A DNA stretch of 42,033 bases from Litorivita pollutaquae (GCF_003205515.1 NZ_KZ826494.1:1-42033); one strand, 5' to 3'; shown: positions 33,283-41,800, counted from the stretch's first letter. The notes: generated from the letters alone by a model not told the origin. Numbers and translations: made by a program.

Positions 33283-34145
33283 TACAGTTCCTTCCGAATG
33301 TCGACAAAGCGCAGCAGGATGCCGATGGTGATCAGCACGGTCGCCAGCAATACAATCGCCGTGGCAGACGCGCTTGGATATTGCAGCAAGGCGATATCGT
33401 TTGAAATCAAACGACCGACGTTCGCAGATTGGCTGCCCGACATGAAGCGCACTGTTATGAAATCGCCCATCACGAGTGTGACCACGAAAATGGTGCCGAT
33501 CATAATGCCTGGCTTGGTCAACGGGATGATGACGTTCCACAAGATTTGCACACCGCTTGCGCCTGCATCCCGCGCCGCCTCAATCAGGGATCTGTCGATC
33601 CGCATCATCGTGTTGAAAATCGGGACGACCATGAACAGCGTGTAAAGATGCACAAAGGCGAGGATGACGGCGAAATCTGAGAACAATAGCCACTCGACCG
33701 GTTCATCTAATACGCCCCAAGACATCAGCGTGGAATTGGCAATACCGTTGCGCCCGAGAAATGGAATCCAGCTGATCATGCGAATGATGTTGGAGGTCCA
33801 GAACGGGATTGTGCACAGGAGGAAAAGTGCGATTTGCCATGTCTGGCTTCGAATATGGAATGTCAGATAATAGGCAACGGTGAACCCGATGACCAAGGTA
33901 AAGGCCCATGTAATGAACGCATATTTGAACGTGTTAAGAAAGACGGTGTAGGTGACGGGTGATCCAAACAGGAAAGCGTAATTGTCCCATTCAAAGGCCG
34001 GAATGATAGAAAATTCCGTCGCGCGCCAAAAGCTGACGATTATGATTAAAATAATCGGCATCACGAGAAAAACCAGCAGTACCGCCGCGAGCGGGGAGAC
34101 CATCAGCCAGCCGGTTACATTGCGATTTTCTAACAGCTTTTTCAT
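33282..34145 (-). CDS. Spermidine/putrescine-type ABC permease (PotB-like)
   Basis: A 287-residue permease. The first helix is GWLMVSPLAAVLLVFLVMPI, and the periplasmic entry segment FWTSNIIRMISWIPFLGRNG is a PotB hallmark. The coupling loop is EAARDAGASGVQILWNVIIP near residues 190-209. It follows the binding-protein gene after a 59-base gap that holds a perfect 10-bp hairpin. Confidence 0.93.
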   Translation of the reverse strand: MKKLLENRNVTGWLMVSPLAAVLLVFLVMPIILIIIVSFWRATEFSIIPAFEWDNYAFLFGSPVTYTVFLNTFKYAFITWAFTLVIGFTVAYYLTFHIRSQTWQIALFLLCTIPFWTSNIIRMISWIPFLGRNGIANSTLMSWGVLDEPVEWLLFSDFAVILAFVHLYTLFMVVPIFNTMMRIDRSLIEAARDAGASGVQILWNVIIPLTKPGIMIGTIFVVTLVMGDFITVRFMSGSQSANVGRLISNDIALLQYPSASATAIVLLATVLITIGILLRFVDIRKEL

Positions 34146-34170
34146 GAGTATTCTTTATATTGAATGGGGG

Positions 34171-34194
34171 CGGGTGCGCCGCTTGGCGCACCCG
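34171..34194 (-). other. Intercistronic 10-bp hairpin after the binding-protein gene
   Basis: CGGGTGCGCC and GGCGCACCCG pair perfectly around a four-base loop between the binding-protein and permease genes. On the coding (minus) strand it is followed by CCCCC rather than a T-tract, so message protection is more likely than termination. On the plus strand GTTTTT follows within 10 bases. Confidence 0.6.
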
Positions 34195-34204
34195 TTGGCC
34201 GTTT

Positions 34205-35491
34205 TTAAGCGGCGATAAATTCGTTCCACTTGCGGACCATGTATTGGTTTTCGTCCATGACAGAGTTCCAGCACACAACGGATCCCATGCGATCAAGGAA
34301 GGCCCCACCATCGCGAACTTCGCCCGCACCGGCCAGTTTGTCGCCGGTTGGGGACAAGATGTCACCTTTCGCGGCTTTGCCTTCGTACCAAAAACCCCAT
34401 TCGTCTGCGGTCATGAACTCTTTCGACGTTTCGGGCACCGCCGAGTAATAGCCCTGACGCATCAGATAGCCGCCGACCCATCCAGAGAGATACCAGTTGA
34501 TGTATTCATAGGCAGCTTCAAGCTCCAGACCAGACAGTGCAGCAGAGATGCCCAAACCACCGCCCCACGAGCGATAACCTTCTTCCAAAGGTTGATAAAC
34601 GCATGGGACACCTTGCGATTTGACAGCTGTGATTGCAGGGGACCACATGGACTGGATCACAACTTCGCCGGACGCCATCAGGTTGACGCTTTCGTCAAAG
34701 GACTTCCAGAACGCGCGGAACTGGCCATTTTTCTTGGCCTCGGTAAAGATGCCGAGCGTCAGATCAATTTCTTCTTTCGTCATATTGCCTTTGTCGGGGT
34801 AAGTGTATTCGCCCATGGATTCCACGACCATCGCCATGTCCATGATCCCGATAGACGAGATGTCGAGAATGGATGCTTTACCCTTAAATTCAGGGTTCAA
34901 AAGCTCGGACCAGTTGTTGATCGGACGGCCGATCAGATCGGGGCGGATGCCCAACGTGTCGGCGTTGTAGATCGTCGGGATCAAGGTCATCCAACCGGAT
35001 TCTTCTTGCACAAAGTCCGTACCGTTCGGGCCTGACGTAAAGCCGACGGTATGTGGTGCTGTGCCCTGTGCAATCGTGCTTGTCGGTGTCAAAAGACCGC
35101 TGCGGAATGTGCCGGCGATCTTGTCGTAATTGGCGATCTTGGACGTGTCCATTGCCTGCATGTTGCCAGCGGCCCAGACCTTTTTACAGATAAAGTATTC
35201 GATGTCTGCGATGTCAAAGCTGTTGGGCTGTGTGGCGGCGCGTTGTGTGACGCTGTCCGTATCCAGTGCAGTCATTTCAAGCGTAAAGCCAAGATCTTCT
35301 TTCACTTTATTGGCGACATCATTGAGGTTGGATACCCCCGTGCCGAACTGGCGAAGGGTGACATCCTTGATGTTTTGCGCCCAAAGCATCGGCGCGCCAA
35401 GGGTCGTAGAACCGGCCGCAATCGCGGTTGATGCGGCACCTTTTAATAAGTCGCGGCGGCTTAGGCCGGTCTGTGATGTAAGTTTGGTCAT
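34205..35491 (-). CDS. ABC substrate-binding protein (PotD-like), Tat-exported
   Basis: A 428-residue binding protein of the spermidine/putrescine/iron-type family, longer than typical PotD (about 350). A twin-arginine signal opens it (LSRRDLLKGAASTAIAAGST, cleavage near WAQ). The frame extends 24 codons upstream, but the ATG at 35491 has AAGGAG seven bases ahead and puts the Tat motif at residues 10-17. Family features include LNPEFKGKASILDISSIGIM and a C-terminal EAAYEYINWYLSGWVGGYLM segment. Tat export of an ABC binding protein suggests folding before export. It lies second in the operon, after the ATPase. Confidence 0.9.
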   Translation of the reverse strand: MTKLTSQTGLSRRDLLKGAASTAIAAGSTTLGAPMLWAQNIKDVTLRQFGTGVSNLNDVANKVKEDLGFTLEMTALDTDSVTQRAATQPNSFDIADIEYFICKKVWAAGNMQAMDTSKIANYDKIAGTFRSGLLTPTSTIAQGTAPHTVGFTSGPNGTDFVQEESGWMTLIPTIYNADTLGIRPDLIGRPINNWSELLNPEFKGKASILDISSIGIMDMAMVVESMGEYTYPDKGNMTKEEIDLTLGIFTEAKKNGQFRAFWKSFDESVNLMASGEVVIQSMWSPAITAVKSQGVPCVYQPLEEGYRSWGGGLGISAALSGLELEAAYEYINWYLSGWVGGYLMRQGYYSAVPETSKEFMTADEWGFWYEGKAAKGDILSPTGDKLAGAGEVRDGGAFLDRMGSVVCWNSVMDENQYMVRKWNEFIAA

Positions 35492-35526
35492 GCGTCGTCT
35501 CCTTGTCGGTGGTGAAGTGCCGCGTC

Positions 35527-36510
35527 TTATGCGGTCAGTTGGTGAAGATTTTTGGCGTCCCAATGCAGACCAATCCGGTCGCCGGGATGATGCGGGGTGG
35601 TGAAGTATTCAGCTTCGGGCACCAGCGCAGTGATTTCTTGGTCGCCGGTAATGCGCGACAGCAGCGATACATGTGTGCCTTGGTACTCAACGGCGGTCAC
35701 TTGGGCGTCCAACCTGCCCTTTTGTGGCGCGGTGATGGCGACAGCGTCTGTGCGGATTGCGAAATGCCCTTCGGGCAGCGCGATGACATTATGGCCGCCC
35801 ATAAACTGCGCGACAAAGCGGGTCGTTGGGGCGTTAAACACATCGCGGGCAGAACCCGCCTGTTCGATCACCGCGTCATTCATGACGACAATCTCATCGG
35901 CCAACGCAAGTGCTTCGTCTTGCCCGTGGGTGACGTGGATAAAGCTGATGCCCAGCTCCTTTTGCAGCTTCTTCAGCTCGCCGCGCATCCGGATGCGCAA
36001 GAACGGGTCCAGCGCTGACAGCGGTTCATCCAGAAGTAAAACTTCGGGCCTTGTGATCAATGCGCGAGCCAGCGCGACGCGCTGTTGTTGCCCGCCGGAT
36101 AATTGATCAGGCAGTCGATCTGCCAGCGCCGTTAGGTCGACCAACTCTAGCATTTCACCCGCTTTGGTGTGGCGTTCCTTAACGTCTACCCCCTTCATTT
36201 TCAGGCTGAATGCAACGTTATCAAGGACGCTAAGGTGCGGAAATAAAGCGTAATTTTGAAACATCATCGCGGTGCCGCGCTGCGCGGGCGGCAGAGCGGA
36301 AATGTCACGCCCTGACAGCAAAATCGCACCCTCGGTCACGCTCTCATGACCCGCAATCATCCGCAGGGTCGATGATTTCCCGCACCCCGAAGGCCCAAGC
36401 AGGCAGGTATAGGAGGATGGCTGAAACCTATGCTGTATCGCATCCACAGCGACGGTCTGACCATAACGTTTGGTGACTTTCACCAGTTCCAGATCATGTT
36501 TTTTAGTCAT
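35527..36510 (-). CDS. Spermidine/putrescine-type ABC ATPase (PotA-like)
   Basis: A 327-residue ATPase. Walker A GPSGCGKSS is near residue 39, the Q-loop is MMFQNYALFPHLSVLDNVAF, the signature is LSGGQQQRVALARAL and Walker B is VLLLDEPLSALDP, with the switch His in HVTHGQDEALALAD. About 90 C-terminal residues form a TOBE-type regulatory domain. AGGAG precedes the ATG. It is the first gene of the leftward operon (ATPase, binding protein, two permeases, racemase). Confidence 0.95.
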   Translation of the reverse strand: MTKKHDLELVKVTKRYGQTVAVDAIQHRFQPSSYTCLLGPSGCGKSSTLRMIAGHESVTEGAILLSGRDISALPPAQRGTAMMFQNYALFPHLSVLDNVAFSLKMKGVDVKERHTKAGEMLELVDLTALADRLPDQLSGGQQQRVALARALITRPEVLLLDEPLSALDPFLRIRMRGELKKLQKELGISFIHVTHGQDEALALADEIVVMNDAVIEQAGSARDVFNAPTTRFVAQFMGGHNVIALPEGHFAIRTDAVAITAPQKGRLDAQVTAVEYQGTHVSLLSRITGDQEITALVPEAEYFTTPHHPGDRIGLHWDAKNLHQLTA

Positions 36511-36636
36511 GGGTGCTCCTATGTTGAAATCAGTTGGGCGCTTGTGATGTTGGAATTCAAACAGTGCCTACGGTTTCTGGGAAAGAGACAGGTCGATGAC
36601 AAAAAATTGGGCGGAGCAATTGGGTGGCGCTCAAAA

Positions 36637-36671
36637 ATTGGACACAATATATGTTCGAAATTGTATACAAT
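36637..36671. promoter_or_regulatory. Two GntR-type operator palindromes
   Basis: ATTGTATACAAT at 36660-36671 is a perfect 12-bp palindrome. ATTGGACACAAT at 36637-36648 matches it at 10 of 12 bases, with centres 23 bases apart. They lie between the ABC ATPase start (36510) and the GntR start (36732). Palindromes with a central GTATAC are common for FCD-type GntR regulators, so autoregulation and control of the transporter are likely. Confidence 0.65.
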
Positions 36672-36731
36672 CTGACCGCACCTTGTCCGCGACGCATGCC
36701 TCTGGCATCAGTGATTCTGAAGGAAACTCCT

Positions 36732-37439
36732 ATGCAGGCTCGGCCTATCTCCAAACCCAAACCTCAAAATGCGACGCAGAAGGTAGCTGATGCGCTGGCT
36801 TTGGCGATCCATGAACATCGTCTCATGCCGGGTACAAAGCTGGGAGAGGACGAAATTGGAGAAATTTACAATGTGTCTCGCACTGTGGTTCGCGCGGCGC
36901 TTCAATCGCTGGCGCATATTCAGCTTGTAGAAATCCAGCGCAATAAAGGTGCATTCGTGGCAAGTCCGACCACGCGTGAGGCCCGCGAAGTGTTTGAAGC
37001 GCGCATCTTGTTAGAACCGCGCACCGCCCGTTCCGCCGCGAGCCGAGCAACACCACGCGACATTGAGATTTTGAAAGATCATATTGCTCAAGAGCATTTG
37101 GCCTTGGATGCTGGCGATAATGGCCGTGCGCTCAACCTGTCTGGTCGCTTCCATATCGAGATCGCGCGGATTGCAGATCAGAACACAATCAGTCAGTTTA
37201 TCGAAACTCTGATCGCCCGTTCTTCTTTGGTCATAGCACTCTATTGGCGGCGCGAAAGTGCGCTATGCGAGAGTCACGCCCATCACGCCCTGGTGCAATC
37301 AATTGCCGATGGTGATGAGCAAAATGCCGAAGAGCTGATGCACAGCCACATCGTCGATCTAAACTCGGCGCTCGATTTACGTGATCGCCCCGTTCAGGCA
37401 CAAAACCTACGGGAATTGCTCCAAGCGACAGATCAATAG
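36732..37439 (+). CDS. GntR-family regulator, FCD (FadR) subfamily
   Basis: A 235-residue regulator. The winged helix reads LGEDEIGEIYNVSRTVVRAA, then LQSLAHIQLVEIQRNKGAFV. The all-helical FCD effector domain starts EVFEARILLEPRTARSAASR. It carries the usual metal-site pattern, with a histidine in GRFHIEIARIA and others in the HAHHALVQSIADG region. The frame opens 36 codons upstream, but the ATG at 36732 has GAAGGAAA ahead and leaves the operator palindromes outside the gene. It is divergent from the ABC/racemase operon and is its likely regulator, probably sensing an imported acid or amino acid. Confidence 0.92.
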   Translation: MQARPISKPKPQNATQKVADALALAIHEHRLMPGTKLGEDEIGEIYNVSRTVVRAALQSLAHIQLVEIQRNKGAFVASPTTREAREVFEARILLEPRTARSAASRATPRDIEILKDHIAQEHLALDAGDNGRALNLSGRFHIEIARIADQNTISQFIETLIARSSLVIALYWRRESALCESHAHHALVQSIADGDEQNAEELMHSHIVDLNSALDLRDRPVQAQNLRELLQATDQ

Positions 37440-37822
37440 TCTATCGATCTGAACGCGAATTTCGGTGGCTGCTTTTGGCAGGTAAACTGACGCCGGTTCA
37501 TGCTCAATGTACGGCCACTTTCGTCCGCACTGCGGACCTTTGGCAAACAACAATGCCGCAAAATGGATCGAACGCCTGCTTCGGGAAGCTGCAATGCAGT
37601 GTTCGGGCATCTGGCCAACGTCGGCCCAGGGCCGCGAGCCGTCGAAAAGTAGAATAGCGGCTTGAGGCTTTCCTGGTCCACTTCTTTTAAGAGCGGTGGT
37701 AAACCTCACTGGCTCTCAGGGCGGATTCACGAGTGAATCCACCCTGATCTGAAGCACCCGACTGTCGCGCCCAGTTCAAGGGAAGCGGATCAGGCTATCG
37801 CCTTTTGCACAAGGCCCGGCCC
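37440..37822. other. 383-base gap between convergent genes, no gene seen
   Basis: The GntR gene and the DJ-1 family gene converge on this gap. Frames across it on both strands are short and unlike any family I know. The only clear structure is the long inverted repeat at 37717-37746. It could hold a decayed dispersed repeat. Confidence 0.5.
37717..37746. terminator. Long inverted repeat between convergent genes
   Basis: CAGGGCGGATTCAC and GTGAATCCACCCTG pair over 14 positions with a single C-A mismatch, around a GA centre. No T-tract follows on either side. Its place between two converging transcription units suits a bidirectional stop or a dispersed palindromic repeat. Confidence 0.5.
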
Positions 37823-38500
37823 CTATTTCAGCAGTGCGAGGATCTCTTGCGCGGCGGCGGCGGATGAGGCGGGGTTTTGGCCGGTTACAAGTTTGCCATC
37901 ACGCAAAACGAAGCTGTTCCAGTCTGCGCCTTTTTCGTACAGACCGCCATTTGCCTTCAGCATGTCTTCTACCAGGAATGGCACAACGTCGGTGAGGGCC
38001 ACGGCCTCTTCTTCAGTGTTGGTAAAGCCCGTCACGCGGCGGCCGGAAACCAGCGGTTTGCCGTCCGTCCCTTGGGTGTGCCGGAACACGGCGGGTGCGT
38101 GGCAGACCGCCCCAACAGGCAGGTCGGCGGCGGCGAAGGCCTCGATCAGGCGTTTGCTGTCCGCGTCTTCGGCGAGATCCCACAAGGGGCCATGACCGCC
38201 CGGATAGAAGATCGCGTTAAACCCGTCTTCGGTCACGTCCGAAAGTGTCAGCGTGTTCGCGAGATGCCTTTGCGCGCCGCTGTCGTCCTTGAAGCGGCGG
38301 GTGTCATCCGTCTGTGCATCGGGATTGTCACTGGAGGGATCAATCGGCGGTTGGCCGCCTTTAGGCGAAGCCAATGTGATATCGGCGCCTGCGTCTTTGA
38401 AAACGTAGTAGGGGGCTGCAAATTCCTCCAGCCAGAAGCCGGTTTTTTTGCCCGTGTCCCCAAGTGCGTCATGGGATGTCAGTACCATTAGAATTTTCAT
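37823..38500 (-). CDS. DJ-1/PfpI-superfamily protein (Hsp31-like glyoxalase/amidotransferase fold)
   Basis: A 225-residue protein. The nucleophile elbow GAVCHAPAVF has Cys133 and His134. Glu25 in GFWLEEFAAPYYVF and the ASPKGGQPPIDPSS stretch match the Hsp31/type 1 glutamine-amidotransferase-like branch. Members detoxify methylglyoxal or act as stress chaperones. It is the last gene of a leftward operon with an alcohol dehydrogenase and an enone-type reductase, consistent with removal of reactive aldehydes. Confidence 0.92.
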   Translation of the reverse strand: MKILMVLTSHDALGDTGKKTGFWLEEFAAPYYVFKDAGADITLASPKGGQPPIDPSSDNPDAQTDDTRRFKDDSGAQRHLANTLTLSDVTEDGFNAIFYPGGHGPLWDLAEDADSKRLIEAFAAADLPVGAVCHAPAVFRHTQGTDGKPLVSGRRVTGFTNTEEEAVALTDVVPFLVEDMLKANGGLYEKGADWNSFVLRDGKLVTGQNPASSAAAAQEILALLK

Positions 38501-38511
38501 AGCCTTGCCTT

Positions 38512-39546
38512 TCAGTTGTGGCCAACGCGAATGACGCGCTTGCCAAAGTTTTCGCCGTTCAACAATCCGATGAAGGCTTCGAGTGCATTTTCCAGCCCGT
38601 CGATGATCTCTTCGCGGTATTTGATTTTGCCGCTCTCAACCCACGGCCCCATTTCCTTCGCGAAGTCCCCGTAGAGATGCCCGAAATCGTCAAAGATGAT
38701 GAAGCCTTGCACCTTGAGTTTTTTGCGAAGGATTTGTCCCATAAGCCAGTTCATCCGGTCCGGCCCGTCGGGCAGGGTGGTCGCGTTATACTGCGAGATC
38801 AACCCGCAGACCGGCACCCGTGCGTTGGGGTTCAACAGCGAGACAACCCCGTCAAGAACCTTGCCGCCGACATTCTCGAAATAGACGTCGATGCCATCGG
38901 GGCTGGCCTTGGCAAGCTGTTCAGCAAAGTCATCTGCCTTGTGGTCGATACAGGCGTCAAAACCCAATTCATTGACCGCATAGGCGCATTTATCCGGCCC
39001 GCCCGCGATGCCAATCACGCGACAGCCTAGGATCTTGCCGATCTGGCCCACGGTGGCCCCGACCGGGCCGGTTGCAGCCGCCACGGCGATGGTTTCGCCG
39101 GGCTTTGGCGCACCGATCTGTGTGAGACCGGCCCAAGCGGTAAAGCCGGGCATACCCATGATCCCCAGCGCCCAGGACGGATGCGCAGGCGCTTTGCCCA
39201 AATTGGTGACGCCGACACCATCGCTAACAGCATAATCCTGCCAGCCATTGAAGCTGAGCACATAATCGCCCGGCGTGAACCCGTCGACGTTCGAGGTCAC
39301 GACCTGCGCCACTGTTCCACCCTGCATAACCCCGCCAATTGGCACCGGAGCGGCGTATGAGGGTGCATCGCTCATACGTCCGCGCATGTAGGGGTCCAGC
39401 GACAGAAACTCCGTGCGTAAAAGCATCTGATTGCCCCCCGCAGAGGGAACCTCGCACTCGATCAGGCGGAGTGTATCCTTGGTGGGCGCGCCTTTGGGGC
39501 GCTCCGCCAGCACAAGCTGGCGGTTTACTGTTTCGGTCTGTGTCAT
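38512..39546 (-). CDS. NADP-dependent medium-chain reductase (CurA/leukotriene B4 dehydrogenase type)
   Basis: A 344-residue zinc-free MDR protein that reduces activated carbon-carbon double bonds with NADPH. It begins RQLVLAERPKGAPTKDTLRL, and LSLDPYMRGRM is diagnostic for this branch. The cofactor site reads AAATGPVGATVGQIGKILGC, followed by GIAGGPDKCAY. YFENVGGKVLDGVVSLLNP and GFIIFDDFGHLYGDFAKEMG are also typical. It lies 12 bases from each operon neighbour, and its likely role is quenching of unsaturated aldehydes and ketones. Confidence 0.93.
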   Translation of the reverse strand: MTQTETVNRQLVLAERPKGAPTKDTLRLIECEVPSAGGNQMLLRTEFLSLDPYMRGRMSDAPSYAAPVPIGGVMQGGTVAQVVTSNVDGFTPGDYVLSFNGWQDYAVSDGVGVTNLGKAPAHPSWALGIMGMPGFTAWAGLTQIGAPKPGETIAVAAATGPVGATVGQIGKILGCRVIGIAGGPDKCAYAVNELGFDACIDHKADDFAEQLAKASPDGIDVYFENVGGKVLDGVVSLLNPNARVPVCGLISQYNATTLPDGPDRMNWLMGQILRKKLKVQGFIIFDDFGHLYGDFAKEMGPWVESGKIKYREEIIDGLENALEAFIGLLNGENFGKRVIRVGHN

Positions 39547-39558
39547 GCTAAAGAACTC

Positions 39559-40716
39559 CTAAACGGCCGCTTCAAGAATGCGGCGTGCATCCTCGGGGGT
39601 GATAGCACTGTGCTCGCCAAGGGCGGTCATGCCGTGCTCTTTGAGTGCTGCTGCGATGTGGTCGATATCGGCGCTGGCGACGTTGTAATCGCCAAGGCGG
39701 GTTTTGATGCCAATAGATTCAAAGAAGTCGCGCGTCGCCTTGATGGTCGCGTCGATCCGTGCATCCTCATCGCCTTCGCGGATATCCCAGACATTGGCGC
39801 CGTATTGCAGCAGTTTCTCGCGTTTCGGGCCACGCTGGTCATTCATCAGCGCAGGCAGAACCACGGCAAGCGTACGGGCGTGATCGGTATCGTTCAGCGC
39901 GGTGATCTCATGGCCGATCATATGGCTCGACCAGTCCTGTGGCACACCCGCGCCGATCAGACCGTTCAGCGCCAGTGTTGCCGTCCACATCAAGTTAGCG
40001 CGGACATCGTAGTCATCTGGCGTCTCAAGGGCTTTGGGCCCCAGCTCGATCAAGGTGCGCAGCAGCGTTTCGGCAAAACCGTCCTGAACGCGCGCGGCGG
40101 ACGGATATGTCAGATACTGTTCGATGATGTGAACAAAGGCATCCGCAACACCATTGGCGATCTGGCGCGGCGGCAGCGAGTAGGTGACCTCCGGGTCGAG
40201 CACCGAAAAGACGGGATAGCAGTGCGCGCTCATGAAGGGGAGCTTGGCGCCCTTTTCAGAATTGGTGATAACGGATCCAGAGTTCATCTCTGATCCTGTC
40301 GCGGGCAGTGTCAGCACGGTGCCGAACGGGACAGCGCCTTTCACGACCGACCCGCGCGATGTCAGGATATCCCATGCATCGCCGTCATAAAGAGCAGCAG
40401 CTGCGATGAATTTGGTGGCATCAATGACCGATCCGCCGCCGACTGCAAGAAGAAACGTGATGTCTTCTTTGCCGATAACCTCAACCGCCTTGAGTGCGGT
40501 GTCAAAACGCGGGTTCGGCTCGATCCCACCGAATTCGACCAACGTGCGCCCCGCAAGCGCCTCGCGCACCTGTGCAAGAACGCCGGTGCGCTCAGCGCTG
40601 CCACCGCCGTAGACGATGAGAACTTTTGCATCAGCAGGAACCTGATCCTTCAAGTCCGCGATACGACCCTTACCAAACAGGATATGTGTTGGATTGTGAA
40701 AATCGAAATTCTTCAT
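39559..40716 (-). CDS. Iron-containing alcohol dehydrogenase (YqhD/BDH type)
   Basis: A 385-residue group III alcohol dehydrogenase, typically an NADPH-dependent aldehyde reductase. It starts FDFHNPTHILFGKGRIADL, the family N-terminus. The GGGS loop is in LLAVGGGSVIDATKFIA. The metal ligands lie in GVADAFVHIIEQYL (Asp, His) and DWSSHMIGHEITALNDTDHA (two His). The frame extends far upstream through the Ohr gene in another frame, but the ATG at 40716 is the natural start and lies 4 bases after the Ohr stop. YqhD-type enzymes protect against lipid-peroxidation aldehydes. Confidence 0.94.
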   Translation of the reverse strand: MKNFDFHNPTHILFGKGRIADLKDQVPADAKVLIVYGGGSAERTGVLAQVREALAGRTLVEFGGIEPNPRFDTALKAVEVIGKEDITFLLAVGGGSVIDATKFIAAAALYDGDAWDILTSRGSVVKGAVPFGTVLTLPATGSEMNSGSVITNSEKGAKLPFMSAHCYPVFSVLDPEVTYSLPPRQIANGVADAFVHIIEQYLTYPSAARVQDGFAETLLRTLIELGPKALETPDDYDVRANLMWTATLALNGLIGAGVPQDWSSHMIGHEITALNDTDHARTLAVVLPALMNDQRGPKREKLLQYGANVWDIREGDEDARIDATIKATRDFFESIGIKTRLGDYNVASADIDHIAAALKEHGMTALGEHSAITPEDARRILEAAV

Positions 40717-40720
40717 TGTT

Positions 40721-41137
40721 TCAGACCTCTTCAGTTTCAATGTGCAGGCGCACGTCGATGTTGTTGCGTGTGGCGTTGGAATACGGGCAAACTTGATGCG
40801 CAGCTTTGACAAGGTGCTGTGCGTCATCTGCTGCCATGCCCGGCAAACGAATGGTGATGTCCAGATCAAGCGCGTAACCACCCTCTGCGCGTTGGCCAAT
40901 GCCGACGTCGATCGTGGTTTTCGCCTTTGTGGCATCAAGTTTGAGCTGCTAGGCCATCAATTCCATTGCGCCGTCGAAACAGGCAGCATAGCCAAGTGCG
41001 AACAGCTGTTCAGGGTTCACCCCCGGCTCGCCTCTATCCGGGCGGACCATCTGGACCGAAAGGCTTCCGTCGTTCAAGGTGGCGGTGCCGGAGCGCCCTC
41101 CGCTTGCGGTTGCGGTGGTTTTGTAGAAAATTTTCAT
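40721..41137 (-). pseudogene. ohr: Organic hydroperoxide reductase (Ohr) with internal amber codon
   Basis: One continuous frame of 138 codons is interrupted only by TAG at codon 63 (bases 40949-40951). It starts KIFYKTTATASGGRSG, and the first redox cysteine is Cys53 in ALGYAACFDGAMELMA. After the amber it continues QLKLDATKAKTTIDVGIGQR and reaches the second redox cysteine, Cys117, in HQVCPYSNATRNN before a normal TGA. Without readthrough the product is a 62-residue fragment lacking the resolving partner. The reading is otherwise undamaged, which suggests a recent nonsense mutation, suppression or a sequencing error. It is the second gene of the TetR-controlled operon. Confidence 0.85.
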
Positions 41138-41153
41138 GATTTTCCTTTACGCA

Positions 41154-41168
41154 TAGACCGGTCGTCTT
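41154..41168. promoter_or_regulatory. TetR-type box upstream of ohr
   Basis: TAGACCGGTCGTCTT, 17 bases upstream of the ohr start, matches the box at 41801-41815 at 14 of 15 positions. It resembles the TAGACC...GGTCTA form bound by NemR-type repressors. Confidence 0.7.
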
Positions 41169-41191
41169 TCGTGATGATAAATTTTTTAGAG

Positions 41192-41779
41192 TTATGGTGC
41201 TGGAACAAGCGCCCTTGTCGCATCCATTGCGGAATTAAGTGCGGCATCACTGTGCGAAATGCTCGCAACGAGACTGGCCCCAAGCCACATATGATAGATA
41301 ACTTCCGCCAAGGCCCGAGGGTTTTCGATCGATGCAATCGTGCCCTCGTTCTGCCCCTGCTCTATGGTCTGCGCCAGATGCGCGACAATGTCGGAAACAC
41401 CTTTTTGCAAGATGTTGCTCATGTTCTCCGACAGATCAGCAACTTCTGCCGACAGCTTAACCACCAGACACCGATCCTCAAGGTTCGGGCTGAGTTGTTT
41501 TTCGCGCCACCCTTCGAAATAGGTCAAGAGCCGAGACCGTGCATTCATGTATGGATGCACGAGAGAGGCATTCAGGCGATGGCTATACTCTATCATAAAC
41601 TCGCTCAACAGCGCGCAGCCATATGCCTCTTTCGATGCGAAGTAGTGGTAGAACGAACCCTTCGGAATGCCAGCCTCTTTCAAAAGTGTGCTTAGGCCAA
41701 CCCCAGCATATCCCTGCTGGGCTGTCAGGCGGCGTCCTGTGGTCAATATCCGAGATCGGGTGTCGTTTTGGTGTTCCAT
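41192..41779 (-). CDS. TetR-family repressor of the electrophile-defence operon (NemR-like)
   Basis: A 195-residue TetR-type regulator. The DNA-binding part reads GVGLSTLLKEAGIPKGSFYH, then YFASKEAYGCALLSEF. The PKGSFYHYFxSKExF pattern is shared with NemR/AcuR-type repressors that sense electrophiles through cysteines. One candidate is Cys58 in the YGCALL helix, and another lies in EDRCLVVKLSAEVADLS. Box copies lie on both sides of the gene, one before its own start and one before ohr, which fits self-repression and repression of the downstream operon. Confidence 0.92.
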   Translation of the reverse strand: MEHQNDTRSRILTTGRRLTAQQGYAGVGLSTLLKEAGIPKGSFYHYFASKEAYGCALLSEFMIEYSHRLNASLVHPYMNARSRLLTYFEGWREKQLSPNLEDRCLVVKLSAEVADLSENMSNILQKGVSDIVAHLAQTIEQGQNEGTIASIENPRALAEVIYHMWLGASLVASISHSDAALNSAMDATRALVPAP

Positions 41780-41800
41780 GACCCGCTACATAGGCAAAAT

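Noticed and set aside
34160-35035. A 291-residue rightward frame
   Set aside because: It is antisense to the Tat-exported binding protein, which has clear family features.
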